Made by a program: the position numbers and the translations under genes
NCBI GenBank assembly: GCA_036351575.1
Contig: JAZBPJ010000115.1
Span: 1-64,000, forward strand
Direction of reading: 5' to 3'
Source: JABDPF01 sp036351575
Lineage (GTDB): Bacteria; Pseudomonadota; Gammaproteobacteria; Xanthomonadales; SZUA-36
DNA length: 64,000 nucleotides
The notes under the pieces: generated by a model
What the model was told of the DNA's origin: nothing
The model's input: only the letters and a program-made list of their open reading frames with translations
The model's database searches: none
Part shown: one piece after another, positions 10,394 through 18,937 of the stretch
How the letters are laid out: each line of letters opens with the position of its first letter
How positions within the stretch are numbered: position 1 is the first letter of the stretch

Positions 10394-10749
10394 TGGACCG
10401 CGTATTCATCGAAAACCTGACCATCGAGACCGTCATCGGAATTTTCGACTGGGAACGGGAAATCAGGCAAGCCGTCAGTATCGACCTGGAGATGTACTAC
10501 GACGTCTCTAAGCCGGCGGCCAGCGACCGCATCGACGACGCCCTGGATTACAAGGCCGTCGCCAAGCGGCTGATCCGTTTCGTCGAACAGGCTGATTTCC
10601 AGCTGGTCGAGACCCTGGCCGAGCGCTGTGCCGAGATCGTGCTGAACGAATTTCCGGTCGAGCGGCTGAAGCTGAAGCTGGGCAAACCCGGCGCGGTGCG
10701 CGGATCCAGTTCCGTCGGCGTGATCATCGAGCGCAGCAAGCCGGCATGA
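10393..10749 (+). CDS. folB: Dihydroneopterin aldolase
   Basis: 118 aa. It converts 7,8-dihydroneopterin to 6-hydroxymethyl-dihydropterin and glycolaldehyde in folate synthesis. It begins MDRVFIENLTIETVIGIFDW, matching the FolB N-terminus, has the conserved LDYKAVAKR segment, and ends with GAVRGSSSVGVIIERSK. The ATG shares its first base with the tsaD stop (TGATG), so translation is probably coupled. It is followed by folK, the next enzyme of the pathway, with a 4-base overlap. Confidence 0.95.
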   Translation: MDRVFIENLTIETVIGIFDWEREIRQAVSIDLEMYYDVSKPAASDRIDDALDYKAVAKRLIRFVEQADFQLVETLAERCAEIVLNEFPVERLKLKLGKPGAVRGSSSVGVIIERSKPA

Positions 10750-11234
10750 AACCCCGGACGGCCTACCTTGGAATCGGCAGCAATATCGACGCCGAGGACA
10801 ATATCCGCTCGGCCATCGAATCCCTGCGAAAGTCCTTTGCAAACGTGTCCCTCTCACCGGCTTACCGCAGCGCGCCGGTGGGCTTCGAAGGCGATGACTT
10901 CATCAACCTTGTGGCCTCCATTGAGACCGCCCTGCCGCCATTGGAGCTGGTCGAGCATCTGCACACTGTCGAAGACGACCATGACCGCGACCGCAGCGCA
11001 CCGAAATGGTCCAGCCGAACGCTGGACATCGATATCCTGCTGTACGGCGACCTGTGGTTGAAATCTCCGCGCCTGGAGATCCCGCGTGATGAAATCCTCG
11101 TTTTTCCCCATGTACTGAAACCGCTGGCCGACTTGGCGCCCAATCTCGTGCACCCGGTCGAGCGGATCAGCATTGCGGAGTTGTGGTCACGCTTTCCGAA
11201 GGAGCGGGTTTGCCTGGTCGACTTCAGGCTGTAG
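10746..11234 (+). CDS. folK: 6-hydroxymethyl-7,8-dihydropterin pyrophosphokinase
   Basis: 162 aa (E. coli 159). It transfers pyrophosphate from ATP to 6-hydroxymethyl-dihydropterin, giving the substrate of FolP. Family marks: AYLGIGSNI at the N-terminus, YRSAPVGF, and the HPPK signature SSRTLDIDILLYG with the Mg-binding aspartates. It overlaps folB by ATGA. Last gene of the tsaD-folB-folK operon; the hairpin-rich non-coding block begins directly after its stop. Confidence 0.95.
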   Translation: MKPRTAYLGIGSNIDAEDNIRSAIESLRKSFANVSLSPAYRSAPVGFEGDDFINLVASIETALPPLELVEHLHTVEDDHDRDRSAPKWSSRTLDIDILLYGDLWLKSPRLEIPRDEILVFPHVLKPLADLAPNLVHPVERISIAELWSRFPKERVCLVDFRL

Positions 11235-11647
11235 GAAACGGCCCGGCGTTGCCCGTATCCACATCGGACTGACTCTGGCCTGATTTCACGCTCTTGGTCA
11301 GCGGTCCCTTCGGGACTCTCCTCGCATTCCACTCGCAAACGGGGCCGCCCTGGAGGTACATCCCTGATACCTTCAGGGCTCGATTGGCCATGCGGGCCAA
11401 TCGTCCCCTATGCGAGTTCAATGCTCGGCGCTTCTAAATCCCGTGAAACCATGCCAGAGCCAGCCCAGCAAGGGACGATTCACTTCAGGGCTGCCGGTGC
11501 CTTGACCCCCTCGAGAGGCACTCGGCTGTCGGGAACAGCCGAGTAGCGCACAGGGATGTCTCGAGCGTGCGGCGAGAGGTGAGTAAGGCGCTGGCAGCCG
11601 AAAAGCAAAACCACACAAGTCCTGGTGAAAGCGAGATACAGCGACCC
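11235..11647. repeat. Hairpin-rich non-coding block between folK and folM (repeat-like element)
   Basis: 413 bases without a credible gene, between two convergent stops. It holds several perfect short palindromes: GTCCC/GGGAC at 11304-11316, CCCTGA/TCAGGG at 11362-11378, CGATTGGCC/GGCCAATCG at 11381-11403 and ACTCGGCTGT/ACAGCCGAGT at 11520-11544. Longer-range complementary pairs also occur: ACATCCCTG 11358-11366 with CAGGGATGT 11551-11559, and AATCGTCCC 11399-11407 with GGGACGATT 11472-11480. The 10-mer CTTCAGGGCT is repeated directly (11371 and 11483). This density suggests a structured RNA, or a miniature or decayed repetitive element. No transposase fragment is visible. Confidence 0.5.
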
Positions 11648-12385
11648 TTAGATATTCAGGGACCGGCCCCCGTCCACGGCCAGGTCCTGCCCGGTAACGT
11701 AGGGCGCGTCGAGCGCCAGGAAAGCGACCGCTTTTGCGATGTCGCCGGCCTCGCCCGCACGGCCGAGCGCCGTGCGGTCGAGGATGGCCTGTTTTTCCGC
11801 GTCGCTGGTCTCGTGCTCGGGCCACAGGATCGCGCCGGGCGATACACCGTTGACGCGAATCGCCGGGGCCAGCTCGGCTGCCATGAATTTCGTCATCATC
11901 GCCAGCCCGGCCTTGGATATGCAGTAGACCCCGTGATCGCTCATCGGCCGGTCGGCGTGCACGTCGAGGATATTGATCACCGAGCCTCCGGCCGCCCTCA
12001 GTTCCGGAAGCAATGCCTGGACCAGGAAATAGGGGCCGCGCAGGTTGCTGTTGAGCAGGTCGTCCCACTGCCAGGGCCGCGTCTCGCCCAACCGGGTCGG
12101 ATAAAACCGCGATGCGTTGTTGACCAGCACGTCCAGGCGGTCGAACGCGGCCCGGCAATCGGCGGCAAGACGTTCCACGCCCTGTGCGCTGGAGAGGTCC
12201 GCCTGGGCAACGCCGGCGCTGCCCGGCCGGGTATCGTTGAGCCTGGCGGCGATGGCCTCGGCCTTTTCAACGCTGGAATTGCAGTGCAGCAGCACGTTGC
12301 AACCCCTTTCGTGCAGCGTTTCGGCCGTGCAGGCCCCGATGCGGGCGGCTGCGCCGGTAACCAGGGCGTTTTTTGTACTGGACAT
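11648..12385 (-). CDS. folM: Pteridine reductase / dihydromonapterin reductase (FolM-type SDR)
   Basis: 245 aa short-chain dehydrogenase. The cofactor motif reads TGAAARIG, with the arginine characteristic of the TGxxxRxG pteridine reductases that use NADPH. NNASRFYPT and the catalytic YCISK (Y-x3-K) follow, and the C-terminus is VTGQDLAVDGG as in the family. It likely reduces dihydromonapterin or dihydrofolate. I chose the ATG at 12385 because it aligns with the SDR beta-strand start; the longer frame runs into the divergent gene. Only 30 bases separate it from the methyltransferase start. Convergent with folK. Confidence 0.88.
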   Translation of the reverse strand: MSSTKNALVTGAAARIGACTAETLHERGCNVLLHCNSSVEKAEAIAARLNDTRPGSAGVAQADLSSAQGVERLAADCRAAFDRLDVLVNNASRFYPTRLGETRPWQWDDLLNSNLRGPYFLVQALLPELRAAGGSVINILDVHADRPMSDHGVYCISKAGLAMMTKFMAAELAPAIRVNGVSPGAILWPEHETSDAEKQAILDRTALGRAGEAGDIAKAVAFLALDAPYVTGQDLAVDGGRSLNI

Positions 12386-12415
12386 GAATCCTGTGCTCCA
12401 ACAAACTTGCTTCAC

Positions 12416-13591
12416 ATGACGCGCACCATCCTGCCGGAACCCCCCGACGAGCTCAAGCGGCACAGCGATCGCCTGGCCGCGCTGATCCGTTCTGAAATTC
12501 ACGCGACCGGCCCCATGCCGTTTTCACGCTACATGGAAATGGCGCTGTACGAGCCGGGGCTCGGCTATTACTCGGCCGGGCTGCACAATCTGGGTGAAAC
12601 CGGTGATTTCATCACGTCCCCGGAGATCGGCCCGCTGTTCGCGGCCTGCCTGGCGCGGCAGGCTGCACAGACGGCGGAGGAGTTGGGTGAATACGAGGTC
12701 CTGGAGATCGGCGCCGGCACCGGAAGACTGGCCGTGGACTTCCTGGGCCATGTCGACCCGCGCCGGGAGCCCCGGCGCTACCGCATCCTGGAACGCAGCG
12801 CCGACCTGAGACAGGTGCAGCGGGACCGCATTGAAAGCGAAGCGCCCGGCTGGCGGGACCGCGTGGAGTGGCTGGACGGCCCGCCCGGCGCTTCATGGCA
12901 GGGCCTGCTGATCGCCAACGAGGTGATCGATGCGCTGGCGGCCGAACGATTCCAGATCGAAACGGACGGCGGGGTCAGCCAGGTGTGTGTCGCCCTCGAC
13001 GGCAACACGCTTGAATGGACGAGCCGGAAGGCCCCGCCCGAACTGGAAAACGCGGTCCGCCATCTCGAGAAAAGCACGGGAACCACGCTTCCCGCGGGCT
13101 TTCGCTCCGAGCTTCGCCCGCACCTGCCGGAATGGCTGGATTCACTGACCGAAAACATGACACGCGGCCTGGCGCTGTTTGTCGACTACGGCCACGCCAG
13201 GAGCGATTTCTACCATCCGGACCGTCGGGAAGGCACGCTGATGTGTCACTACCGCCACCGGGCCCACGACGACCCGTTCTTCTGGCCCGGCCTCCAGGAC
13301 TTGACGGCATGGGTGGATTTCACCGCCCTGGCCGAAGCAGCCGACCATTGCGGCCTGGACGTTGAGGGTTACGCGGGACAGGCGATGTTCCTGCTGGGCA
13401 GCGGGCTGGAAACGGTGCTCCAGGACCTTGCGGCCGCCAGCGAAGACCACGGCCTCGCCCTGGCCGCCGAGGCCCGGCAGCTCACCCTGCCGGGCATGAT
13501 GGGCGAACGATTCAAGGTCATGGGGCTGGGTCGCGGACTGGAAATTCCTCCCCGCGGTTTCGAACTGGAAGATATCAGGTACCGGCTATAG
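12416..13591 (+). CDS. MidA/NDUFAF7-type SAM-dependent methyltransferase
   Basis: 391 aa. The family (DUF185, Methyltransf_28) methylates an arginine of complex I subunit NDUFS2 in mitochondria; the bacterial target is not established. Visible marks: FSRYMEMALYEPGLGYYS at the N-terminus, FITSPEIGPLF, the SAM-binding VLEIGAGTGRLAVDFL, and IANEVIDALAAERF. The ATG at 12416 fits the family start; the frame is open upstream only because it is opposite folM. Its last 17 bases overlap the 3' end of cca on the other strand. Confidence 0.88.
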   Translation: MTRTILPEPPDELKRHSDRLAALIRSEIHATGPMPFSRYMEMALYEPGLGYYSAGLHNLGETGDFITSPEIGPLFAACLARQAAQTAEELGEYEVLEIGAGTGRLAVDFLGHVDPRREPRRYRILERSADLRQVQRDRIESEAPGWRDRVEWLDGPPGASWQGLLIANEVIDALAAERFQIETDGGVSQVCVALDGNTLEWTSRKAPPELENAVRHLEKSTGTTLPAGFRSELRPHLPEWLDSLTENMTRGLALFVDYGHARSDFYHPDRREGTLMCHYRHRAHDDPFFWPGLQDLTAWVDFTALAEAADHCGLDVEGYAGQAMFLLGSGLETVLQDLAAASEDHGLALAAEARQLTLPGMMGERFKVMGLGRGLEIPPRGFELEDIRYRL

Positions 13592-14792
13592 CCCGCACAC
13601 GCGCTTCGCGCAGCAGATTACCCACCTGGGTGCCGTTCAGGCCCGTCGTATCCAGGTCCCGCGCCCGCACCGACAGCGCAGCCCGCAGCGCCTCCGCCAG
13701 GATGCCGGCCTGCGGATAGCTGCGGTCACGAAAACCACCCCTGCCCCGGTAGTCCGCCTCGCAGGCGCGCACGAAATCATCGAGGAGGTCGGGGCGCCGC
13801 AGCAGGTCGGCTTCCTCGATCAGCTTGAGCTTCGTTGCGGGTTTCATCTCGGTCAGCCGATGGCAGCGCAGGTGCAGCGCAGTCACCATCAGGGCCAGGC
13901 GGCGGTAGCGGTTGGGCGCCTTGAGGCGCTCGCAGACACGCCTCGCCAACGGTACGCCACGCTGCTCGTGCCGCAGGTGCGAGGGCCATTCCTCGCTCGG
14001 CGTGATGCCTTTTCCGAGATCATGCAGCAGCAGGGAAAACACCACTTCAGGCCCCCAGCCCCTTTCCGCTGCGAAGTCCATCGCCATTTGCACGTGCAGG
14101 CCCGTGTCGATTTCCGGGTGGTATTTTTCGGGCTGAGGAACGCCGAACAGCACATCCACTTCCGGCAACAGCCGCTGCAATGCCCCGCATGCCCGCAGGA
14201 CTTCGATAAATACGCCCGGACGCGCCGACGCCATGGCGCCCTCGACCTCAGCCCAGCTGCGCTCGGCAGCCAGGTGTTCGAGTTCGCCGGATGCCGAAAT
14301 ATCGCGCATCAACTCCATCGTTGACGGGTGCACGGTGAATCCGAGCGGCGCCAGGCGGGCGGCAAAGCGGGCGACACGCAGTACGCGCAGGGGGTCCTCG
14401 CGAAAAGCGGGCGACACGTGCCTGAGCACGCGGCGCTCCAGGTCGTCACGGCCGCCCAGGGGGTCGATGATGCGGCCATGTTCGTCCCGCGCCATGGCAT
14501 TGATCGTCAGGTCGCGGCGCAGCAGGTCTTCTTCGAGCGTTACATCGGGTGCGAAGTCGACCGCAAAACCATGGTAACCGTGCCCTTCTTTTCGCTCCCG
14601 GCGCGCCAGCGCATATTCCTCACCGCTTTCGGGGTGAAGGAATACCGGGAAAGAGGCGCCGACCTGGCGAAACCCCCGATCGAGCAAATCCTCGGGGCGG
14701 CCGCCCACGACTACCCAGTCGTTTTCCCGCGGCTCGAACCCGAGCAGGGTGTCTCGAACCGCGCCGCCGACAAGGTAAACGCGGTATGCCAT
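13575..14792 (-). CDS. cca: CCA-adding tRNA nucleotidyltransferase (with HD domain)
   Basis: 405 aa (E. coli 412). It adds or repairs the 3' CCA of tRNAs. Class II nucleotidyltransferase head: VYLVGGAVRDTLLG, then RRDLTINAMARD and GRIIDPLGG, followed by the RNA-binding REDPLRVLRVARFAAR. The C-terminal half carries an HD phosphohydrolase motif (LLLHDLGKG) as in gammaproteobacterial multifunctional Cca. Start ATG at 14792 lies one base beyond the stop of the upstream epimerase, so the two are likely co-transcribed. Its end overlaps the convergent methyltransferase by 17 bases. Confidence 0.95.
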   Translation of the reverse strand: MAYRVYLVGGAVRDTLLGFEPRENDWVVVGGRPEDLLDRGFRQVGASFPVFLHPESGEEYALARRERKEGHGYHGFAVDFAPDVTLEEDLLRRDLTINAMARDEHGRIIDPLGGRDDLERRVLRHVSPAFREDPLRVLRVARFAARLAPLGFTVHPSTMELMRDISASGELEHLAAERSWAEVEGAMASARPGVFIEVLRACGALQRLLPEVDVLFGVPQPEKYHPEIDTGLHVQMAMDFAAERGWGPEVVFSLLLHDLGKGITPSEEWPSHLRHEQRGVPLARRVCERLKAPNRYRRLALMVTALHLRCHRLTEMKPATKLKLIEEADLLRRPDLLDDFVRACEADYRGRGGFRDRSYPQAGILAEALRAALSVRARDLDTTGLNGTQVGNLLREARVRAIAGT

Positions 14793-14793
14793 T

Positions 14794-15732
14794 TCAGGTG
14801 TCGACGTGCCGGCGGCAAGCGTCCAGTCTGCGCTGGTGTTTTCCCTGAGCCAGGTACCCGGGCACCACGGCCTCTATCGAAGCCGGCTGGATACCGAATT
14901 CCGGCAGGGCGTTGTCGTTGCTCGTGTTCGCCGTCTGCAGGGAGCGGTAGTTGTCGGAAGAAAACGGTTTGCCCGGCACGAAGTCCATCACGGCCGCCTG
15001 CAGACGTGCGAGTGCGTTCGGCAAACCCACGACCTTTCGTTTGAGCCCGGCCGTGTGGGCGGCGAACTCGACCAGTCGCTTGAGGCTGTAGACCCGCGGC
15101 CCGACGGCATCCAGGGAGCGGCCGTAGGAAGCCGGGTCGCCGATCACACGCGCCAGCAGCGCGGCGACGTCACCGGCCCAGACCGGCTGCATCCGCGCGT
15201 CCGGGCAGGCCAGCGGCAGTACCGGCGCCAGTTTGAGCAGCCCGGCAAAACGGTTGAAGAAGGAGTCGCCGCGCCCGAAGATGACCGATGGCCGAATCAC
15301 GGTCGCGTCGATATCGCTCGCGGACATCAACAGGGCCTCGGCTTCGCCCTTGCTGACGAGGTAATGGCTGCTGCCCTGCCCGGCGCCCAGGGCGCCGACC
15401 TGCACGATGCGCCGGACGCCTGTTTTTCGGCAGGCTTCCAGCAACGTGTTCGTCAGATCGACGTGCGCCTTGCGAAAGCCTTTACCGCTGCGGCCCGGCT
15501 CGTTCAGGATGCCTACCATGTTGACGGCTGCGTCGGCCCCTTCGAGGTGCCGGGCAAGGGCTTCCGCGCTGAACTCGCGGTTCTGCACGACGCTGACGCC
15601 CGGCAGCAGGGCCAGTTCGCGGCAGCCGGGACGGTACCGGGTCAGCGCGATACAGCGATGACCGTCACGGGCCAGCGCCGGCAGCACGTAGTGCCCCAGG
15701 AAACCGGTTGAACCGAGTAATACGATGCGCAT
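14794..15732 (-). CDS. NAD(P)-binding epimerase-like protein (NDUFA9/complex I assembly type)
   Basis: 312 aa extended short-chain dehydrogenase. It starts MRIVLLGSTGFLGHYVLPAL with the dinucleotide motif GxTGFLG. VNMVGILNEP and VIRPSVIFGRGDSFFNRFA are typical of the NDUFA9-like subgroup of atypical SDRs. The usual active-site YxxxK survives as YLVSK within SSHYLVSKGEAE. The substrate is not known; relatives are often annotated as complex I NDUFA9 subunit family proteins. I take ATG 15732 over an upstream in-frame ATG because it matches the Rossmann strand start. It precedes cca by one base. Divergent from the TauE-like gene. Confidence 0.85.
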   Translation of the reverse strand: MRIVLLGSTGFLGHYVLPALARDGHRCIALTRYRPGCRELALLPGVSVVQNREFSAEALARHLEGADAAVNMVGILNEPGRSGKGFRKAHVDLTNTLLEACRKTGVRRIVQVGALGAGQGSSHYLVSKGEAEALLMSASDIDATVIRPSVIFGRGDSFFNRFAGLLKLAPVLPLACPDARMQPVWAGDVAALLARVIGDPASYGRSLDAVGPRVYSLKRLVEFAAHTAGLKRKVVGLPNALARLQAAVMDFVPGKPFSSDNYRSLQTANTSNDNALPEFGIQPASIEAVVPGYLAQGKHQRRLDACRRHVDT

Positions 15733-15872
15733 CTTCCGCTCCTTGCGGCTCGAATAACGACAGAAGCCAAGTGTACCCATCAGCCTGAGCAAGGTCGAAT
15801 ACCGCTGTCGAAAAGAAGGCCGGGGCGTTACACTCGCCAGGCATACCGTGAAGCTGGGAGGCCAGGGGGCCG

Positions 15873-16658
15873 ATGCTATTGATCGAACTTCTCTTGATCG
15901 GACTGCTTGCCGGTTATCTCGCCGGCTTCCTGGGCATCGGCGGCGGTTTTGTCGTGGTGCCGGCGCTCACTTACCTGTTCCTGCAGGACCCGGCGACCGC
16001 TCCCTGGGCCATCCACATGGCGGTGGGCACCTCGCTCGCCACGATGCTGGTCACCTCGCTCAGTTCGATCATCGCGCATCAGCGCAAAAAGGCAATACGG
16101 TGGCCCCTTGTCGCAGGCCTGGCTCCGGGCCTGCTGCTCGGTGCGGTTCTGGGCGCGGTTCTGGCGGATTTCCTGGAACCGGCAGCCCTGGTGCGCGTGG
16201 TCGGCGTATTCGCCGTTCTCGCCGGTGCGCAGCTGATTTTCGGACGCAAGCCGGCAGGTGAAAAGCCGCTCCCCGGGCAGCCGGGGCTGAGCCTGGTCGG
16301 AACGGTGATCGGCGGCATCTCGAGCCTGATCGGCATCGGCGGGGGCGCCCTGACCGGCCCGTGGCAATTGTGGCATGGCATCAGGGCGCAGAACGCGGTG
16401 GCCACATCGGCCGCATGCGGTTACCCGATCGCGATCGCGGGCTCCGTTTCTTTTTTGCTGCTGGGCCTTGGCGGAGACCTGCCCGAGGGCGCGGTCGGTT
16501 ATGTGCACCTGCCTGCATTTGCCGGCATAGCCGTGGCCAGTGTCGTGGCGGCCCCGCTCGGTGCAGCCACGGTCCATCGGCTGGAACCGAATACCGTGCG
16601 CCGGGTTTTCGGTGTCTTCCTGGTGCTGGTCGGAATCAGGATGCTGGTCGGGTTCTAG
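15873..16658 (+). CDS. TauE/SafE-family membrane transporter
   Basis: 261 aa, almost entirely hydrophobic, about eight predicted membrane helices. Two-fold internal repeat typical of TauE/SafE: GFLGIGGGFVVVPAL in the first half and SLIGIGGGALTGPWQL in the second. The family exports sulfite, sulfoacetate or other small organosulfur anions, or acts as a general permease; nothing nearby fixes the substrate. Its last 4 bases overlap the stop of the EEP-family gene on the opposite strand. Confidence 0.88.
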   Translation: MLLIELLLIGLLAGYLAGFLGIGGGFVVVPALTYLFLQDPATAPWAIHMAVGTSLATMLVTSLSSIIAHQRKKAIRWPLVAGLAPGLLLGAVLGAVLADFLEPAALVRVVGVFAVLAGAQLIFGRKPAGEKPLPGQPGLSLVGTVIGGISSLIGIGGGALTGPWQLWHGIRAQNAVATSAACGYPIAIAGSVSFLLLGLGGDLPEGAVGYVHLPAFAGIAVASVVAAPLGAATVHRLEPNTVRRVFGVFLVLVGIRMLVGF

Positions 16659-17479
16659 ACCCAGCCGTCGCTTTCGACCGTTATGACCGGGCGCGCCGCC
16701 GGCAGCTCAAGCCCTTCGGGCCAGTCAATTTCCAGTGCAATCGGCAGGTGATCTGAAAAGGGCGCATCGCAAACCCTGGCCGTGCGGGCGCTGAGGCTGT
16801 CACTGACCAGGATATGATCGATGGCGCGCTGCGGCTGCCAGGCCGGGTAACTCGCCAGGCCGTCGGTCGGCGCGGTCAGCGCCATGGTTTCGCAAAAGTC
16901 CCTGACGAGTTCCGACCCGGCCGAAGTGTTGAAATCTCCCATGACGACAAGGTGACGGCCGCTGTCCAGTTCGCGGGACAGGAATTTCAGCTGCTGGGCC
17001 CGCGCCCGCTTGCCGAGCGCGAGGTGCACGACGGCAATGTCCAGGCCGTTTGAACCGGAACCGAAGCGGGCCAGCAGGGTGCCGCGTCCCGGGATCACGC
17101 CCGGAAGCCGGTGCTCCTCGACCGCGTCGGGTTCGAAGCGGCTAAGGAAACCGTTGCCTGCGTAGGCCACCGAGCCGACCTTGCGGTTGGATTGGTGGCA
17201 CCAGAACGGCATGCCGGCGTGGGCGGCGATGTATTTCGACTGGTTGATGAAACCCGAGCGCAGGCTGCCGGAATCCGCCTCCTGCAGCCCGACCATGTCG
17301 AACGCCGACACGAACTCAGAAATGGCGTCGAGGTTTTCAATGCGCCCGCTGTGGGGCAGAACCTGCCGCCAGCTGTGGGTTACGTAATGTCGGTAGCGGG
17401 CTGTCGTCGTACCCGCCTGGATGTTGAAACTCAGCAGACGGAGCGTCCGTTTCTCCCGGCTATCATTCTGCTGCGACAC
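16655..17479 (-). CDS. Endonuclease/exonuclease/phosphatase (EEP) family protein
   Basis: 274 aa. EEP-fold metal hydrolase: RLLSFNIQAG, VGLQEAD (metal-binding Glu), VMGDFN, and the catalytic SDHLP near the C-terminus. No signal peptide is seen. Members cleave phosphodiester or phosphoester bonds in DNA, RNA, lipids or inositol phosphates; the target cannot be read from sequence. Its start overlaps the 3' end of the upstream dsbA by 17 bases, so the pair probably shares a transcript. This pairing of a DsbA with an EEP protein recurs in gammaproteobacteria, though no functional link is known to me. Confidence 0.85.
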   Translation of the reverse strand: MSQQNDSREKRTLRLLSFNIQAGTTTARYRHYVTHSWRQVLPHSGRIENLDAISEFVSAFDMVGLQEADSGSLRSGFINQSKYIAAHAGMPFWCHQSNRKVGSVAYAGNGFLSRFEPDAVEEHRLPGVIPGRGTLLARFGSGSNGLDIAVVHLALGKRARAQQLKFLSRELDSGRHLVVMGDFNTSAGSELVRDFCETMALTAPTDGLASYPAWQPQRAIDHILVSDSLSARTARVCDAPFSDHLPIALEIDWPEGLELPAARPVITVESDGWV

Positions 17480-18143
17480 GTTCTGTCTGCATGCGGTAGT
17501 GCTCGATTTCCACCAGATAGTCCACCGCGTCCAGCATGGACTGGAAGCTGGGAAGCGCCGACGATGCGGTCACGCGGTAACGCCCGTTGACCACGATCGA
17601 GGGCGTTCCGGTAATTCCGTAGCTGCGCACGAGCTGCTGGTCCTTGCGGATCTTTCCATCGACCGCGAAAGATTGCGCCGTCGACAGGAACTTCTCCTTG
17701 TCCGCCCCGAACTGAACGTAAAAGTCGGCGATCTCGTCCAGGCTGCGCAAGACCTTGCGCTCTTTCCAGAGCCGATCCATCATGGCCATGTGGACTTCTT
17801 CCGGAAGACCCATGATCTGCGCCGTGGCGAAAGCCCGGGCGTAAAGTTCCCAGGACGCGCGCCCGAAAACGACCGGTACGCGTCGGAACGCGACGTGCTC
17901 AGGCGCTTTCTCCACCCACCTGTTCACGAACGTTTCAAAGGTATTGCAGTGGCTGCAGAGGTAGCTGAACATTTCCAGCACTTCGACCTTGTCGCCCTGC
18001 AGTTCCGTGGCGTTGTCGATCTTGAAGTAGTGCAGCCCTTCCTGGTAGGGAACCATTCCCTTGCCTTGCGCCAGGGCGGTTCCCGCGAACAATAAAAGGA
18101 AAGCGGCCACCGCGGACGCTGTCCGAATTCTGAATTCCGTCAT
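17463..18143 (-). CDS. dsbA: Periplasmic thiol:disulfide interchange protein DsbA
   Basis: 226 aa. Residues 1-25 are a signal peptide ending GTALAQ. The thioredoxin-fold active site is C63-S-H-C66 (E. coli has CPHC), and the cis-proline loop is GTPSIVVNGRY. It introduces disulfides into exported proteins, among them possibly c-type cytochrome precursors such as the neighbour upstream. Length fits the DsbA/DsbL group. It follows the cytochrome c4 gene by 66 bases in the same direction and overlaps the EEP gene downstream. Confidence 0.93.
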   Translation of the reverse strand: MTEFRIRTASAVAAFLLLFAGTALAQGKGMVPYQEGLHYFKIDNATELQGDKVEVLEMFSYLCSHCNTFETFVNRWVEKAPEHVAFRRVPVVFGRASWELYARAFATAQIMGLPEEVHMAMMDRLWKERKVLRSLDEIADFYVQFGADKEKFLSTAQSFAVDGKIRKDQQLVRSYGITGTPSIVVNGRYRVTASSALPSFQSMLDAVDYLVEIEHYRMQTERVAAE

Positions 18144-18209
18144 TACAAACTCTCCATCAAACCAGTCTCAACCGGGTCTTTTCTACTGACCCCGAGCGGG
18201 GAGCTCAGT

Positions 18210-18836
18210 TCAATCCCCGGCCAGGTGCAGACCCTCTATGTAGCTCGCCACTGCCTCGATTTCTTCGTCGGTCAGGTGAGCGGCCGATCCGTTCATGATC
18301 TGGCTCTGCGCGTCTTTTTCGCCCCAGTTCTCGCCGGCGCGGAAACCCTTCAGCATCTTGGCGGTATAAACCGAGTGCTGACCTGCCAGGACGGGATAGC
18401 CCGCCAGCGGGTTGCCTTCACCCGCGGGCCCGTGACAGGCCATGCAGGCCGGGACGCCGGATTCTGCGTTGCCAGCCCTGTAGATGCGCTCTCCCAACTC
18501 GACTTTCAACGGGTCGGCCACGCCGCCGTTGCTGGTCTGTGAAGAAAAGTACGCCGACAGGTCCTCGATATCCTGCTCCGTCAGGCCCGGCGTGATACCC
18601 GCCATCTCCGGGACCATGCGCGCGCCGGCCTTGATCAGCGTGGCCTGCCGCACGAGGTATTGCTCGTGCTGTCCGGCCAGCTTGGGCCAGGTCGGCACCA
18701 TGCTGTTTCCATCCACGCCATGACAGGCGGCGCAAATCGCGGACTTGGCTTGCCCTGCGGCCGCATCTCCCTTGGCAAACGCCGGCAGGCTGACAAGCAG
18801 CAATGACGCAACGGCGATATGCAACATTAGACGCAT
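18210..18836 (-). CDS. Di-heme cytochrome c4
   Basis: 208 aa. Signal peptide 1-21 (LPAFA cleavage), then two tandem class I cytochrome c domains with CAACH (C35, C38, H39) and CMACH (C131, C134, H135). This two-domain layout at about 20 kDa is cytochrome c4, a periplasmic electron carrier that feeds cbb3- or aa3-type terminal oxidases. I start at ATG 18836, preceded by GGGAG at 8 bases; an ATG five codons upstream would bury that site. It pairs with the downstream dsbA, as in Pseudomonas, and is divergent from engB. Confidence 0.93.
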   Translation of the reverse strand: MRLMLHIAVASLLLVSLPAFAKGDAAAGQAKSAICAACHGVDGNSMVPTWPKLAGQHEQYLVRQATLIKAGARMVPEMAGITPGLTEQDIEDLSAYFSSQTSNGGVADPLKVELGERIYRAGNAESGVPACMACHGPAGEGNPLAGYPVLAGQHSVYTAKMLKGFRAGENWGEKDAQSQIMNGSAAHLTDEEIEAVASYIEGLHLAGD

Positions 18837-18937
18837 AGTGAAAACTCCCAAGATCTCATCAAACGGTAATCAAGCTGGAATAAACGCGTTATTATCGCGA
18901 TTTCCGCGGCGACGTTCCAGCAAATACAGGCGAAGCG

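Noticed and set aside
11418..12158. 246-codon leftward frame through the hairpin-rich block into folM
   Set aside because: Different frame from folM, Arg/Ala/Gly-rich with no motif; half of it covers the palindromes.
11567..12415. Long N-terminal extension of the MidA-type methyltransferase
   Set aside because: Antisense to folM; the family N-terminus starts at the ATG at 12416.
18181..18209. Terminator between cytochrome c4 and dsbA (CCCCGAGCGGGG)
   Set aside because: Stem of only four or five pairs and no T-run; the genes are probably co-transcribed.
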